Source of the DNA: Sphingomonas phyllosphaerae FA2
GTDB taxonomy: Bacteria > Pseudomonadota > Alphaproteobacteria > Sphingomonadales > Sphingomonadaceae
NCBI RefSeq assembly: GCF_000427645.1
Contig: NZ_KE386571.1
Span: 1,477,676-1,541,675 of the forward strand
Direction: 5' to 3'
DNA length: 64,000 bases
The translations under genes were made by a program, and so were the position numbers. Each line of letters starts with the position of its first letter. Position 1 is the stretch's first letter. Positions 30,874 to 38,975 of this stretch are shown piece by piece. The notes beneath the pieces are model-generated. The model was not told the origin of the DNA. It was given only the letters and a program-made list of their open reading frames with translations, and ran no database searches.

Positions 30874-31532
30874 CGCGCTTCCTCATTCCCCTGCTCGCCG
30901 CCGTCGCACTGACCGCCGCCAGCGCCCCGCGTCCGTGGACCGCGGTCGCAACGCCGGTGGCGAGCGGCAGCTATCTGATCGGCAATCCGAAGGCGCGCGT
31001 GAAGCTGGTCGAATATGTCAGCTACACCTGCCCGCATTGCGCGCACTTCACGCAGGAATCCGACGCCACGCTCGGTGCGATGGTCCGGTCGGGCTCGACC
31101 AGCGTCGAATACCGCAATCAGGTTCACGACGGGATCGACCTCGCCGCCGCGACGCTCGCGCGCTGCTCGGGCGCGGCGGCCTTCCCGCGCGTCCATGCCG
31201 CCTTTTTCCGGAAGCAGGAGCAATGGCTCGATCGCGCCGCCGAGTGGGCGCAGGCCAATCAAGCACGCGTCGCGAGCTGGCCGCAACTGGCGCAGCTCTC
31301 CGCGATCGCCGACGGGGCCGGCCTGACCGCGATCGCGCGCGAGGCAGGCGCGCCGGCGGCCGCGATCAGCGCCTGCTTCGCCAATGATGCCGCGGTGAAG
31401 AAGACGATCGCTGTGTCGGAAACCACGTCGAAGGTCCAGGGCACGCCCGCCTTCGAGATCAACGGGCGGCTGGTCCAGAATGTCGGATGGGCGCAGTTGC
31501 AGCCGCAATTGCGCGCCGCGGGTGCGAAATGA
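30870..31532 (+). CDS. DsbA-family thiol:disulfide interchange protein (periplasmic, CPHC)
   Basis: A 220-residue exported thioredoxin-fold protein. A signal peptide (RFLIPLLAAVALTAASA) is followed by the active site YTCPHCAHF (Cys54, Cys57), a helical insertion, and the cis-proline loop KVQGTPAFEING. CPHC is the DsbA dithiol motif and suggests oxidase activity. The gene overlaps the DciA stop and is followed after 16 bases by a second, lipoprotein paralog with CPTC. DsbB, which reoxidises DsbA, is encoded at 43005-43487. Confidence 0.9.
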   Translation: MTRFLIPLLAAVALTAASAPRPWTAVATPVASGSYLIGNPKARVKLVEYVSYTCPHCAHFTQESDATLGAMVRSGSTSVEYRNQVHDGIDLAAATLARCSGAAAFPRVHAAFFRKQEQWLDRAAEWAQANQARVASWPQLAQLSAIADGAGLTAIAREAGAPAAAISACFANDAAVKKTIAVSETTSKVQGTPAFEINGRLVQNVGWAQLQPQLRAAGAK

Positions 31533-31548
31533 GCGACGGAGTGACACG

Positions 31549-32304
31549 ATGAAGCGTATGGCAACCCCCTTGCTGGCGGCGGTCGCGCTGCTCGCCGGCT
31601 GCGGCAGCGGCGCGGGCGACGGCAACAGCAGCACGCCGACCGCCCCCGCCGGATCGGTGAAGGCGGTCGCGGCCCCCGCCGGTCAGGACTGGACGCAGGT
31701 CGTGTCCGCTACCCCGGCGGGCGGCTATGTCGTCGGCAATCCCGACGCCAAATTGAAGCTGGTCGAATACGGCTCGCGCACCTGCCCGACCTGTGGCGCG
31801 TTCGGTCAGACGGGCATGCGCCCGCTCGAGGACAATTACGTCAAGGCCGGCAAGGTCTCGTATGAATTCCGTGACTTCCTGGTTCACGGTCCGCCCGATC
31901 TCGCCGCGGCGCTGCTCGGGCGTTGCGCGGGGCCGCAGCCGTTCTTCCCGATCCTTGAGCAGATGTATATCGACCAGCCCAAGTTCCTCGATACGCAGAT
32001 GAAGATCGCGCAGGATCAGGCGTTCCTGCAACAGACGCAGAACGCCGCCCCCGCGCAGGTCGCCACCGCCTGGGCCGAGAAGATGGGCTATCTGGAGTTC
32101 ATCAAGCAGCGCGGCGTGCCGGAGGCGCAGGCGCGCGCCTGCCTGACCGATGCGAAGGCGATCGACCAGCTCACCAAGATGATGCAGGACGGCACTGACA
32201 AGAACGGCGTCACCGGCACGCCGACCTTCATCCTCAACGGCGCGAAGGTCGACGGCGTTACCTGGGCGCAGGTCGAGACGGCGCTGAAGAACGCGGGCGC
32301 GTGA
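31549..32304 (+). CDS. DsbA-family thioredoxin-like lipoprotein (CPTC)
   Basis: A 251-residue protein with a lipobox LLAGC (Cys18), so it is predicted to be a membrane-anchored lipoprotein. A Gly/Ser/Pro/Ala linker leads to the thioredoxin fold with the active site SRTCPTCGAF (Cys79, Cys82) and cis-proline loop VTGTPTFILNG. It is the paralog of the preceding gene but has CPTC instead of CPHC, so its redox potential and partners probably differ. The ATG at 31549 gives the compact signal sequence; the open frame extends upstream into the previous gene. A GC-rich hairpin follows the stop. Confidence 0.88.
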   Translation: MKRMATPLLAAVALLAGCGSGAGDGNSSTPTAPAGSVKAVAAPAGQDWTQVVSATPAGGYVVGNPDAKLKLVEYGSRTCPTCGAFGQTGMRPLEDNYVKAGKVSYEFRDFLVHGPPDLAAALLGRCAGPQPFFPILEQMYIDQPKFLDTQMKIAQDQAFLQQTQNAAPAQVATAWAEKMGYLEFIKQRGVPEAQARACLTDAKAIDQLTKMMQDGTDKNGVTGTPTFILNGAKVDGVTWAQVETALKNAGA

Positions 32305-32310
32305 TGCCGG

Positions 32311-32336
32311 CGGGCGTCCGTCGCCACGGACGCCCG
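32311..32336 (+). terminator. Hairpin after the tandem dsbA genes
   Basis: A perfect 11-base stem CGGGCGTCCGT / ACGGACGCCCG with a four-base loop starts six bases after the stop, followed by TTGC. It lacks a long T-run. It is the likely end of the DciA-DsbA-DsbA transcript, before REP copy C2 and smc. Confidence 0.6.
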
Positions 32337-32397
32337 TTGCGGGCGGGTGCTGATAGCGCCCGTCCTGCGCTCACCTCGTCATGCCGCCGTTCCCTTC

Positions 32398-32493
32398 CGT
32401 CATTCCCGCGCAGGCGGGAATCCAGAACCTCTGACCTCACCGCAAGAAGCGCGACGTTCGCGCGTCTGGATTCCCGCCTGCGCGGGAATGACG
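32398..32493. repeat. REP-like palindrome, family C (copy C2)
   Basis: Arms CGTCATTCCCGCGCAGGCGG and CCGCCTGCGCGGGAATGACG surround about 45 bases, the same design as C1. It lies between codirectional dsbA and smc, 25 bases before the smc start. Confidence 0.92.
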
Positions 32494-32518
32494 AAGATGG
32501 CCGCCCCGGCCTGACGCG

Positions 32519-35500
32519 ATGCGGATAAAGCGCCTCCGCCTCACCGGCTTCAAGAGCTTCGTTGACCCGGCCGACCTCCGCATCGAACCGGGCCTGACCG
32601 GCGTCGTTGGCCCCAATGGCTGCGGCAAGTCCAACCTCCTCGAAGCGCTTCGCTGGACGATGGGCGAGAACAGCGCCCGGTCGATGCGCGGCGCGGGGAT
32701 GGAGGACGTGATCTTCGCGGGCACCGCCTCGCGCCCACCGCGCGACTTCGCGGAGGTCGCGCTGCTCGCCGAGCGCGACGGCCCCGACGGTCCCGAGGAA
32801 AGCGAGATCGTCCGCCGCATCGAACGCGGCGCGGGCTCCGCCTATCGCATCGACGGCCGCGACGTCCGCGCCCGCGACGTGCAGTTGCTGTTCGCCGATG
32901 CCGCGACCGGCGCGCACTCGCCCGCGCTCGTCAGCCAGAACCGCATCGGCGCGGTGATCGCCGCGCGCCCGGTCGAACGGCGCGCGATGCTGGAGGAAGC
33001 CGCCGGGATCGCCGGGCTCCACGTTCGGCGCAAGGATGCGGAGACGCGGCTGCGCGCCACCGAGGCCAATCTCGCGCGGCTCGACGAGCTGCTCGCCGAC
33101 CAGACGACGCGCATCACCGCGCTCAGGCGACAGGCGCGCGCCGCCGAACGCTACCGCCTGCTCTCGGAACAGATCCGGCTCGCCGAAGCGCGGATGATCT
33201 TCGCGCGCTGGCGCGACGCCGCTGCCGCTGCTACCGAGGCCAAGGTCGAGGCGGACGCCGCCGAGGCGGCACTCGCCACCGCCACCGCCGACAGCACCGG
33301 CGCACAAGCCGAACAGCAAGCCGCCGCCGAACGCCATGTCGCCGCCCGCGATGCCGCGCTCGCCGCCCGCGATGCCGCCGCCGATATCGCGCACCAACTC
33401 ACCCGGCTTCAGGAACAGCGCCTCGGCGTCGAGCGCCGCCTGTCCGACACCCGCGCCGCTCGCGCGCGGATCGACGAGGATCGCGCGCGCGAGGATGCGC
33501 TCGCGCACGACGCCGCCGCCGCCATCGCGCGGCTGGCGGAGGAGCGCGACGCCCTGAAGCAACGTATCGCTCAGGCCGGCGCGGCGCGCCCCGCGCTCGA
33601 CGCCGCGCTGACCGAGGCCGAACGCCGCGCGCGCGATGCCGAAGTCGCGCTGGCGCAGGCGATGTCCGCTGAGGCAGCGGAAGCCGCCGAACGCCGCGTC
33701 GCGCTCGCCGCGCGGGCCGCCGCGGCGGCGCGCTACGACCGCGCGCGTCGCGAGGCGGTGCAGCTCGCCGCCGCGATCGAGGCGCTCGATGATCCCGCGG
33801 CGCTGGAGGAGCAACGCGCCACCGCGCAGGCCGCGCTCGCCGCGGCGCAGGACAAGGCCGAGAAGGCCGCGGCAGCGCTGACTTGGGCCGAAACCAACGA
33901 GGCCGAGGCGCGCGAGGAACGCGACCCCGCCGAGGCGAGCCGCGCCGCCGCGATCGCCGCGCTGGCGGCGCTCGACGGCGAACTCGCCGCGCTGCGCCAG
34001 TCGACCGTACGCGACGGCGACCGGCTGATCGACGCGGTCAGCGCCGAGCCGGGGTTCGAGCGCGCGCTGGCGGCGGTGCTCGGCGACGAACTGGAAACTG
34101 CGCTCGCCGACTGGACCGGCGCGGCGCTCGACCCCACCGATCCCCCCGCCCCGGTCGGCACGCTGCCGCTCGCCGCACGCGTCACCGCGCCCCCCGCGCT
34201 CGAACGGCGGCTGTCGCAGGTGTTTCTGGTCGAGGGCGATTCCGGTCAGGTCCTCCAGGTCGGCCAGCGGCTCGTCACCCGTACTGGTCATGTCCGGCGC
34301 TGGGACGGCTATGTCAGCGAGATCGGCGGGGTGGCAGCGGCCGAGCGCTTGCAGCGCCTCAACCGGATCACCGCGCTGGAGGCCGAACGCCCCGCCGTAG
34401 AGCAAACCGTCGAGGCCGCCACGACCCGCCGGACGCGGATCGACGAGCGAATCGCGCGCGCCCGCGTCGCCGCGCAATCCTCACGCGCGCTGGTAACCGA
34501 GGCCGAGGCGGCGGCGCGCGCCGCACAGCGTGACGAGGATCGTGCGACTGCCTTGATCGAACGGCTGGCGGCGCAACAGGCCGATCTCGCCGCGCGCGCC
34601 GCTCGCGTCACCGCCGAGGCCGGTGAGGCCGATGCCGAGCAGGCACAGGCCGCGGAAGCTATCGCCGCGCTTCCCGACGGCACCGCCGCCGCAGCCGCCA
34701 CCGCCCGGCTGCGTGCCGAGGCGGAGGCGGCCCGCGCACATGTGGCGCTTGCCCGCACCGATCGCAGCACGCACGACCGGATGCTCGACGAGGCGCGGGC
34801 CCGGGCGGCGGGGGCGAGTGACGAGGCGCTTGGGTGGCGCGCCCGCGCGGGCGAGGCGGCGCGGCGGCTCGACGAAATGGCGGAGCGTGCCGCCGCGCTG
34901 GATGTCGAACTCGCCGACCTGTCGGAGCGCCCCGCTGCGCTCGCCGCCGAGATCGCGACGCTGGAGGCGGAGCATACTGCCGCGCGCGCCACCGCCGACG
35001 CGACCCACGAAGCCGAGCGCGAGTCGGACGTCGCATTGCGCGTCGCCGACGCCGCGCTGACCCGCGCTGCCGAGACGCTGGCGCAGGCGCGCGAACGACG
35101 CGCCGGTGCGATCGCACGGCTCGAAGGCCACGAACTGCGCCGCGTCGAGATGGGGCGCGTCTCGGGCGAGCGCTTCGAATGCCCCGCGCCGACCCTGCCG
35201 TCACGCGTCGGGTTCGAGAGCGACTCTGTCGCCAGCCCCGCCGACGAATCCGCGGCGCACGAGCGGCTGGTCATGGACCGCGAGCGTCTCGGCCCGGTCA
35301 ATCTGGTCGCCGAACAGGAACTCGCCGAATTGGAAGCCGCCGGCACCGCCACCGCCGCCGAGCGCGACGAACTGGGACAGGCGGTCAACCGGCTGCGCGG
35401 CTCGATCGGCACGCTCAACCGCGAGGGCCGCCAGCGGCTGCTCGCGGCGTTCGAGGCGGTCGACGGCCATTTCCGGCGCTTGTTCACCACCTTGTTCGAC

Positions 35501-35911
35501 GGCGGGCAGGCGCATCTCGCCTTGGTCGACTCCGACGATCCGCTCGAAGCCGGGCTGGAGATCATGGCGCAGCCCCCCGGCAAGCGGCTGCAATCGCTGA
35601 CCTTGCTGTCGGGCGGCGAACAGGCGCTGACCGCGATCGCGCTGATCTTCGGGCTGTTCCTGACCAACCCCGCGCCGATCTGCGTGCTCGACGAGGTCGA
35701 CGCCCCGCTCGACGACGCCAATATCGAGCGGTTTTGCGACCTGCTCGACCGCATGGCGCGCGAAACAGACACCCGCTACCTGATCGTCACGCACAATGCG
35801 GTGACGATGAGCCGGATGCACCGCCTGTTCGGCGTCACGATGATCGAAAAGGGGGTCAGCCGGCTGGTGTCGGTCGATCTTCAGGCGGCGGAGCTGCTGG
35901 CCGCGGAATGA
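32519..35911 (+). CDS. smc: Chromosome segregation ATPase SMC
   Basis: A 1130-residue SMC protein. The N-terminal head has Walker A GPNGCGKSN (31-39) after MRIKRLRLTGFKSFVDP. Two long Ala/Glu/Arg-rich coiled coils (about 165-490 and 640-920) flank the hinge at about 500-630 (FERALAAVLGDELETALADW and later segments). The C-terminal head has signature LLSGGEQALTAIALIFG and Walker B PICVLDEVDAPLDDAN. SMC with ScpAB loads at the origin region and compacts and segregates chromosomes. The ATG at 32519 is fixed by the family start. The last 56 bases overlap the convergent GT87-like gene. Confidence 0.96.
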   Translation: MRIKRLRLTGFKSFVDPADLRIEPGLTGVVGPNGCGKSNLLEALRWTMGENSARSMRGAGMEDVIFAGTASRPPRDFAEVALLAERDGPDGPEESEIVRRIERGAGSAYRIDGRDVRARDVQLLFADAATGAHSPALVSQNRIGAVIAARPVERRAMLEEAAGIAGLHVRRKDAETRLRATEANLARLDELLADQTTRITALRRQARAAERYRLLSEQIRLAEARMIFARWRDAAAAATEAKVEADAAEAALATATADSTGAQAEQQAAAERHVAARDAALAARDAAADIAHQLTRLQEQRLGVERRLSDTRAARARIDEDRAREDALAHDAAAAIARLAEERDALKQRIAQAGAARPALDAALTEAERRARDAEVALAQAMSAEAAEAAERRVALAARAAAAARYDRARREAVQLAAAIEALDDPAALEEQRATAQAALAAAQDKAEKAAAALTWAETNEAEAREERDPAEASRAAAIAALAALDGELAALRQSTVRDGDRLIDAVSAEPGFERALAAVLGDELETALADWTGAALDPTDPPAPVGTLPLAARVTAPPALERRLSQVFLVEGDSGQVLQVGQRLVTRTGHVRRWDGYVSEIGGVAAAERLQRLNRITALEAERPAVEQTVEAATTRRTRIDERIARARVAAQSSRALVTEAEAAARAAQRDEDRATALIERLAAQQADLAARAARVTAEAGEADAEQAQAAEAIAALPDGTAAAAATARLRAEAEAARAHVALARTDRSTHDRMLDEARARAAGASDEALGWRARAGEAARRLDEMAERAAALDVELADLSERPAALAAEIATLEAEHTAARATADATHEAERESDVALRVADAALTRAAETLAQARERRAGAIARLEGHELRRVEMGRVSGERFECPAPTLPSRVGFESDSVASPADESAAHERLVMDRERLGPVNLVAEQELAELEAAGTATAAERDELGQAVNRLRGSIGTLNREGRQRLLAAFEAVDGHFRRLFTTLFDGGQAHLALVDSDDPLEAGLEIMAQPPGKRLQSLTLLSGGEQALTAIALIFGLFLTNPAPICVLDEVDAPLDDANIERFCDLLDRMARETDTRYLIVTHNAVTMSRMHRLFGVTMIEKGVSRLVSVDLQAAELLAAE

Positions 35912-37091
35912 GCGTCCAGGTCGGCGCGTCATCCTGCACCGCGCCGTGGATCAGCCACAGCATCGCCACCCCGCGCACGATCGCGGCGGCGAGGATATCC
36001 GACTGCGTCGCCGACGGCCACGCGCCCTCCAGCCCCGCGAACATCCAGAATTCGGCAAAATAGGCGAGCAGATCGCCGAGCAGGAACAGCGCCATCGCCC
36101 GCACCCGCGTGCCGGTCAGCACGATCATCGGCCACAGCCACAGGTCGAACTGCGGCGAATAAACCTTGTTGGTCAGCAGGAACCACGCCAGCACCGGCAT
36201 GAACAGCAACCACGGCCGCGCGCCATGCCTGCGCCAGCCCACCGCGACGATCGTCGCCGCGCCGCCCGCGAACAGCACGAACGACCAAAAATTGCGTGTC
36301 GGAATGTCGGTCGCCCACCAGCCGAATTGCGCCATCAGTTCCCAGACACTCGCCGCCGTCCCGCTCCGCTCGCTGGAGAAAGCATAGAATTCGCGCCAGT
36401 TCTCGAACGTCCGCGCGGCAACGGGCACATTGACGGCCGCCCATGCGATCACCGCAACCGCCACCAGCACCCCCGCCGCCGCGATCCGTCGCGGCCAGCG
36501 CCAGCCGGGGCGGAACAACGCCCCCAACCCGAACAGCGGCAGCATCAGCACCGGAAACAGCTTTGCCGCGCCGCCGAGCGCCGCCAGCGCGGTCGCCTTC
36601 CGCTCGGCCCCGCGCCGCGCCGCCAGCAGCGCCGCGACCGCGAACGTCACCGCCAGCAGGTCCCAATTGTGCCCGAGATACAGCACCAGCGGCGGCGCGA
36701 GCGCCCACGCATATTGCCGCCGCACCCCGACGCCCGCGTTTCGCATGAACTCCAGCACCACGAACGCGAGCATCGCATTGCCGAGCGTCACCGCGTTCAG
36801 GAAATCGGCCGCGTCCGCGCCGCGCCCGCCGATCACGCGCGCGACCAGCCCCTCGATCCAGATCAGCGCGCCGGTCAGCACCGGATATTCCATCCGCGCC
36901 TCGAAGTAGGGAAGCTGCCCCGCCGCGACCCCGCGCAAGCCCCAGAAGGGCACCGCATCGCTATAACAGCCGGTAATATACTGCTCCGAGCCGCTCCATC
37001 CGGCCCCACAATGCGCCTTGAACCCCCAGCCGAGCAGGCACGTCAGTGCCAGCGCGAGATACGGGCCGTTGGGGCCAAGCCGATCGATCAT
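35856..37091 (-). CDS. GT87-like (DUF2029) polyprenol-phosphate-dependent glycosyltransferase, membrane protein
   Basis: A 411-residue polytopic inner-membrane protein with about ten helices. It resembles GT87/GT-C mannosyltransferases: a loop after the first helix with YSDAVPFWGLRG, EYPVLTGALIWIEG, a LYLGHNWDLLAVTFAVAALLA helix, and GGAAKLFPVLMLPLFGLG, the AKLFP-type motif common in DUF2029 proteins. A later NKVYSPQFDLWLWP segment is also typical. Such enzymes move sugars from polyprenyl phosphate to glycolipids or polysaccharides; the acceptor is unknown. The ATG at 37091 (MIDRLGPNG) is chosen. Its 3' end overlaps the smc 3' end by 56 bases. Confidence 0.8.
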   Translation of the reverse strand: MIDRLGPNGPYLALALTCLLGWGFKAHCGAGWSGSEQYITGCYSDAVPFWGLRGVAAGQLPYFEARMEYPVLTGALIWIEGLVARVIGGRGADAADFLNAVTLGNAMLAFVVLEFMRNAGVGVRRQYAWALAPPLVLYLGHNWDLLAVTFAVAALLAARRGAERKATALAALGGAAKLFPVLMLPLFGLGALFRPGWRWPRRIAAAGVLVAVAVIAWAAVNVPVAARTFENWREFYAFSSERSGTAASVWELMAQFGWWATDIPTRNFWSFVLFAGGAATIVAVGWRRHGARPWLLFMPVLAWFLLTNKVYSPQFDLWLWPMIVLTGTRVRAMALFLLGDLLAYFAEFWMFAGLEGAWPSATQSDILAAAIVRGVAMLWLIHGAVQDDAPTWTLIPRPAAPPPEDRPTPAG

Positions 37092-37165
37092 CCTTTGCAC
37101 GGGGCTGATCCATGGCAAAGCGATCGGCCCTCGACAAGCCACCCCGGCGAACATACATCGAACAC

Positions 37166-38419
37166 ATGGCGCAACTGGATGTCCGACAGAAGCTGGAAAT
37201 CCTTGCGGATGCGGCCAAATACGACGCGTCCTGCGCATCGTCGGGCACGGCGAAGCGCAACTCTGCCGACGGCAAGGGGATCGGCTCGACCGAGGGCATG
37301 GGCATCTGCCACGCCTATGCGCCCGATGGTCGCTGCATCTCGCTGCTCAAGATCCTGCTGACGAACAGCTGCATCTTCGACTGCCATTATTGCATCAACC
37401 GGAAGAGTTCGAACGTCCGTCGCGCACGTTTTACTGCGCAGGAAGTGGTGAACCTCACCCTCTCTTTCTATCGTCGCAACTACATCGAGGGGCTGTTCCT
37501 GTCGTCGGGGATCATCAAATCCTCAAACTATACGATGGAGCAACTGGTCGAGGTCGCGCGCAGCCTGCGCGAAGAGCATTACTTCCGCGGTTACATTCAT
37601 CTCAAGACGATCCCCGACGCCGATCCCGAGCTGGTGCATCAGGCCGGTCTCTATGCCGACCGTGTCTCGATCAACGTCGAACTGCCGACCGTCGGCGGTC
37701 TGAAGCGGCTTGCACCGGAGAAGGACAATGGCCGCATCGAAGGCGCGATGGGTGAGATGAAGGCGGCGATCGTCGACACCGCGGAGGCGCGCACCAAGTA
37801 TAGATCCGCGCCGCGCTTTGCGCCCGCTGGCCAGTCGACGCAGATGATCGTCGGCGCCGATGCCGCCACCGATGGCGATATCGTCACCAAAGCCTCGACA
37901 CTCTACGATCGCTTCGGTCTGCGCCGCGTCTATTATTCGGCGTTCAGCCCGATCCCGGATGCGTCGAGCGTACTACCCTTGCAGCGTCCGCCGCTGATGC
38001 GCGAACACCGGCTGTACCAGTCCGACTGGCTGATGCGCTTCTATGGCTTCCAACCGCGCGAAGTCGTCGCGGCGACCGACGACGCCACCGGCATGTTGCC
38101 GCTCGATATCGATCCCAAACTGGCGTGGGCGCTCAAATTTCGTGACCAGTTCCCCGTCGACGTCAACCGCGCGCCGCGCGAATTGCTCTGGCGCGTTCCC
38201 GGCCTTGGCACGAAAGCGGTCAAGAGTATTCTCGCCGCGCGCCGCTGGCGGCGGCTGCGGCTCGACGATGTCGCGCGGCTAACCGTGTCGATCGCGCGCA
38301 TCCGCCCGTTCATCGTCGCCGAGGACTGGCGACCGGTGACGCTCACCGACCGTGCCGAACTCAAGCCGCTCGTTGCGCCGCGGCCCGCCCGCCAGCAACT
38401 GGAATTGTTCGGCGCGTGA
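37166..38419 (+). CDS. Radical SAM protein, putative DNA modification/repair (SplB-like with HhH)
   Basis: A 417-residue protein of the 'putative DNA modification/repair radical SAM' family. The SAM cluster motif is CIFDCHYC (Cys69, Cys73, Cys76), preceded by the family block AKYDASCASSG. The C-terminal part (FPVDVNRAPRELLWRVPGLGTKAVKSIL) is a helix-hairpin-helix that probably binds DNA. It is regularly found with the UdgX-type uracil-DNA binding protein, as here at 38976-40373. The chemistry is unknown. A start at 37112 would add 18 residues; 37166 matches the usual N-terminus. No strong Shine-Dalgarno is seen for either. Confidence 0.88.
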   Translation: MAQLDVRQKLEILADAAKYDASCASSGTAKRNSADGKGIGSTEGMGICHAYAPDGRCISLLKILLTNSCIFDCHYCINRKSSNVRRARFTAQEVVNLTLSFYRRNYIEGLFLSSGIIKSSNYTMEQLVEVARSLREEHYFRGYIHLKTIPDADPELVHQAGLYADRVSINVELPTVGGLKRLAPEKDNGRIEGAMGEMKAAIVDTAEARTKYRSAPRFAPAGQSTQMIVGADAATDGDIVTKASTLYDRFGLRRVYYSAFSPIPDASSVLPLQRPPLMREHRLYQSDWLMRFYGFQPREVVAATDDATGMLPLDIDPKLAWALKFRDQFPVDVNRAPRELLWRVPGLGTKAVKSILAARRWRRLRLDDVARLTVSIARIRPFIVAEDWRPVTLTDRAELKPLVAPRPARQQLELFGA

Positions 38420-38480
38420 GAATGAATCGCGGGTGAAACGGCGTGACGCCTCATGCGCTTCGGCCTCGAAGGAGATCGAT

Positions 38481-38966
38481 ATGGCGCACGCAGAAATCTA
38501 CGCGGACCTGAAACGAGATCACGACAAGCAACGCGATATGCTCAAGCGCCTCGACGGCATGGACGGCGATAGCGCCGACCGTCGCGAGCTGTTCGACGCG
38601 TTCCGGCTCGAAGTGCAGAGCCATGCCGCTGCCGAGGAGGAATCGCTCTACGCGACGATGCTCGGTCGCCCCGACCTGCGCGACGACGCCCGCCACTCGG
38701 TTGCCGAGCATAAGGAAGTCGATGATCTGATCGGCGAGTTGCTCGATATGGAATTCGGCTCGGACGCGTGGGAGCAGAAGTTCGCGCACATGCGCCATCG
38801 CTACGAGCATCACATCGACGAGGAAGAGGAAGAGATGTTCCCCGCTGCCGAGCAGAAGCTCGACGACGCCACCGAGCAGCGGCTCGCCGACACTTACGAG
38901 GAGCGCAAGCCCGCCGAGCTGGAGCTGGCGCGCGACAACCCGCCCGGCGGCGACGAGCGCGAGTAA
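38481..38966 (+). CDS. Hemerythrin HHE domain protein
   Basis: A 161-residue four-helix protein with the histidine/glutamate pattern of hemerythrin-like metal sites. His14 is in LKRDHDKQRD, His48 and Glu52 in VQSHAAAEEESLY, His77 in VAEHKEVDD, and His110 or His111 with Glu115 in RYEHHIDEEEEEMF. The site could bind a di-iron centre that senses oxygen, nitric oxide or iron. A strong ribosome binding site (AAGGAG) precedes the ATG at 38481. It sits between the radical SAM gene and the UdgX gene, 61 and 9 bases away, so it is probably co-expressed with them. Its unusual acidic tail is Glu-rich. Confidence 0.87.
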   Translation: MAHAEIYADLKRDHDKQRDMLKRLDGMDGDSADRRELFDAFRLEVQSHAAAEEESLYATMLGRPDLRDDARHSVAEHKEVDDLIGELLDMEFGSDAWEQKFAHMRHRYEHHIDEEEEEMFPAAEQKLDDATEQRLADTYEERKPAELELARDNPPGGDERE

Positions 38967-38975
38967 TCACGGTCC

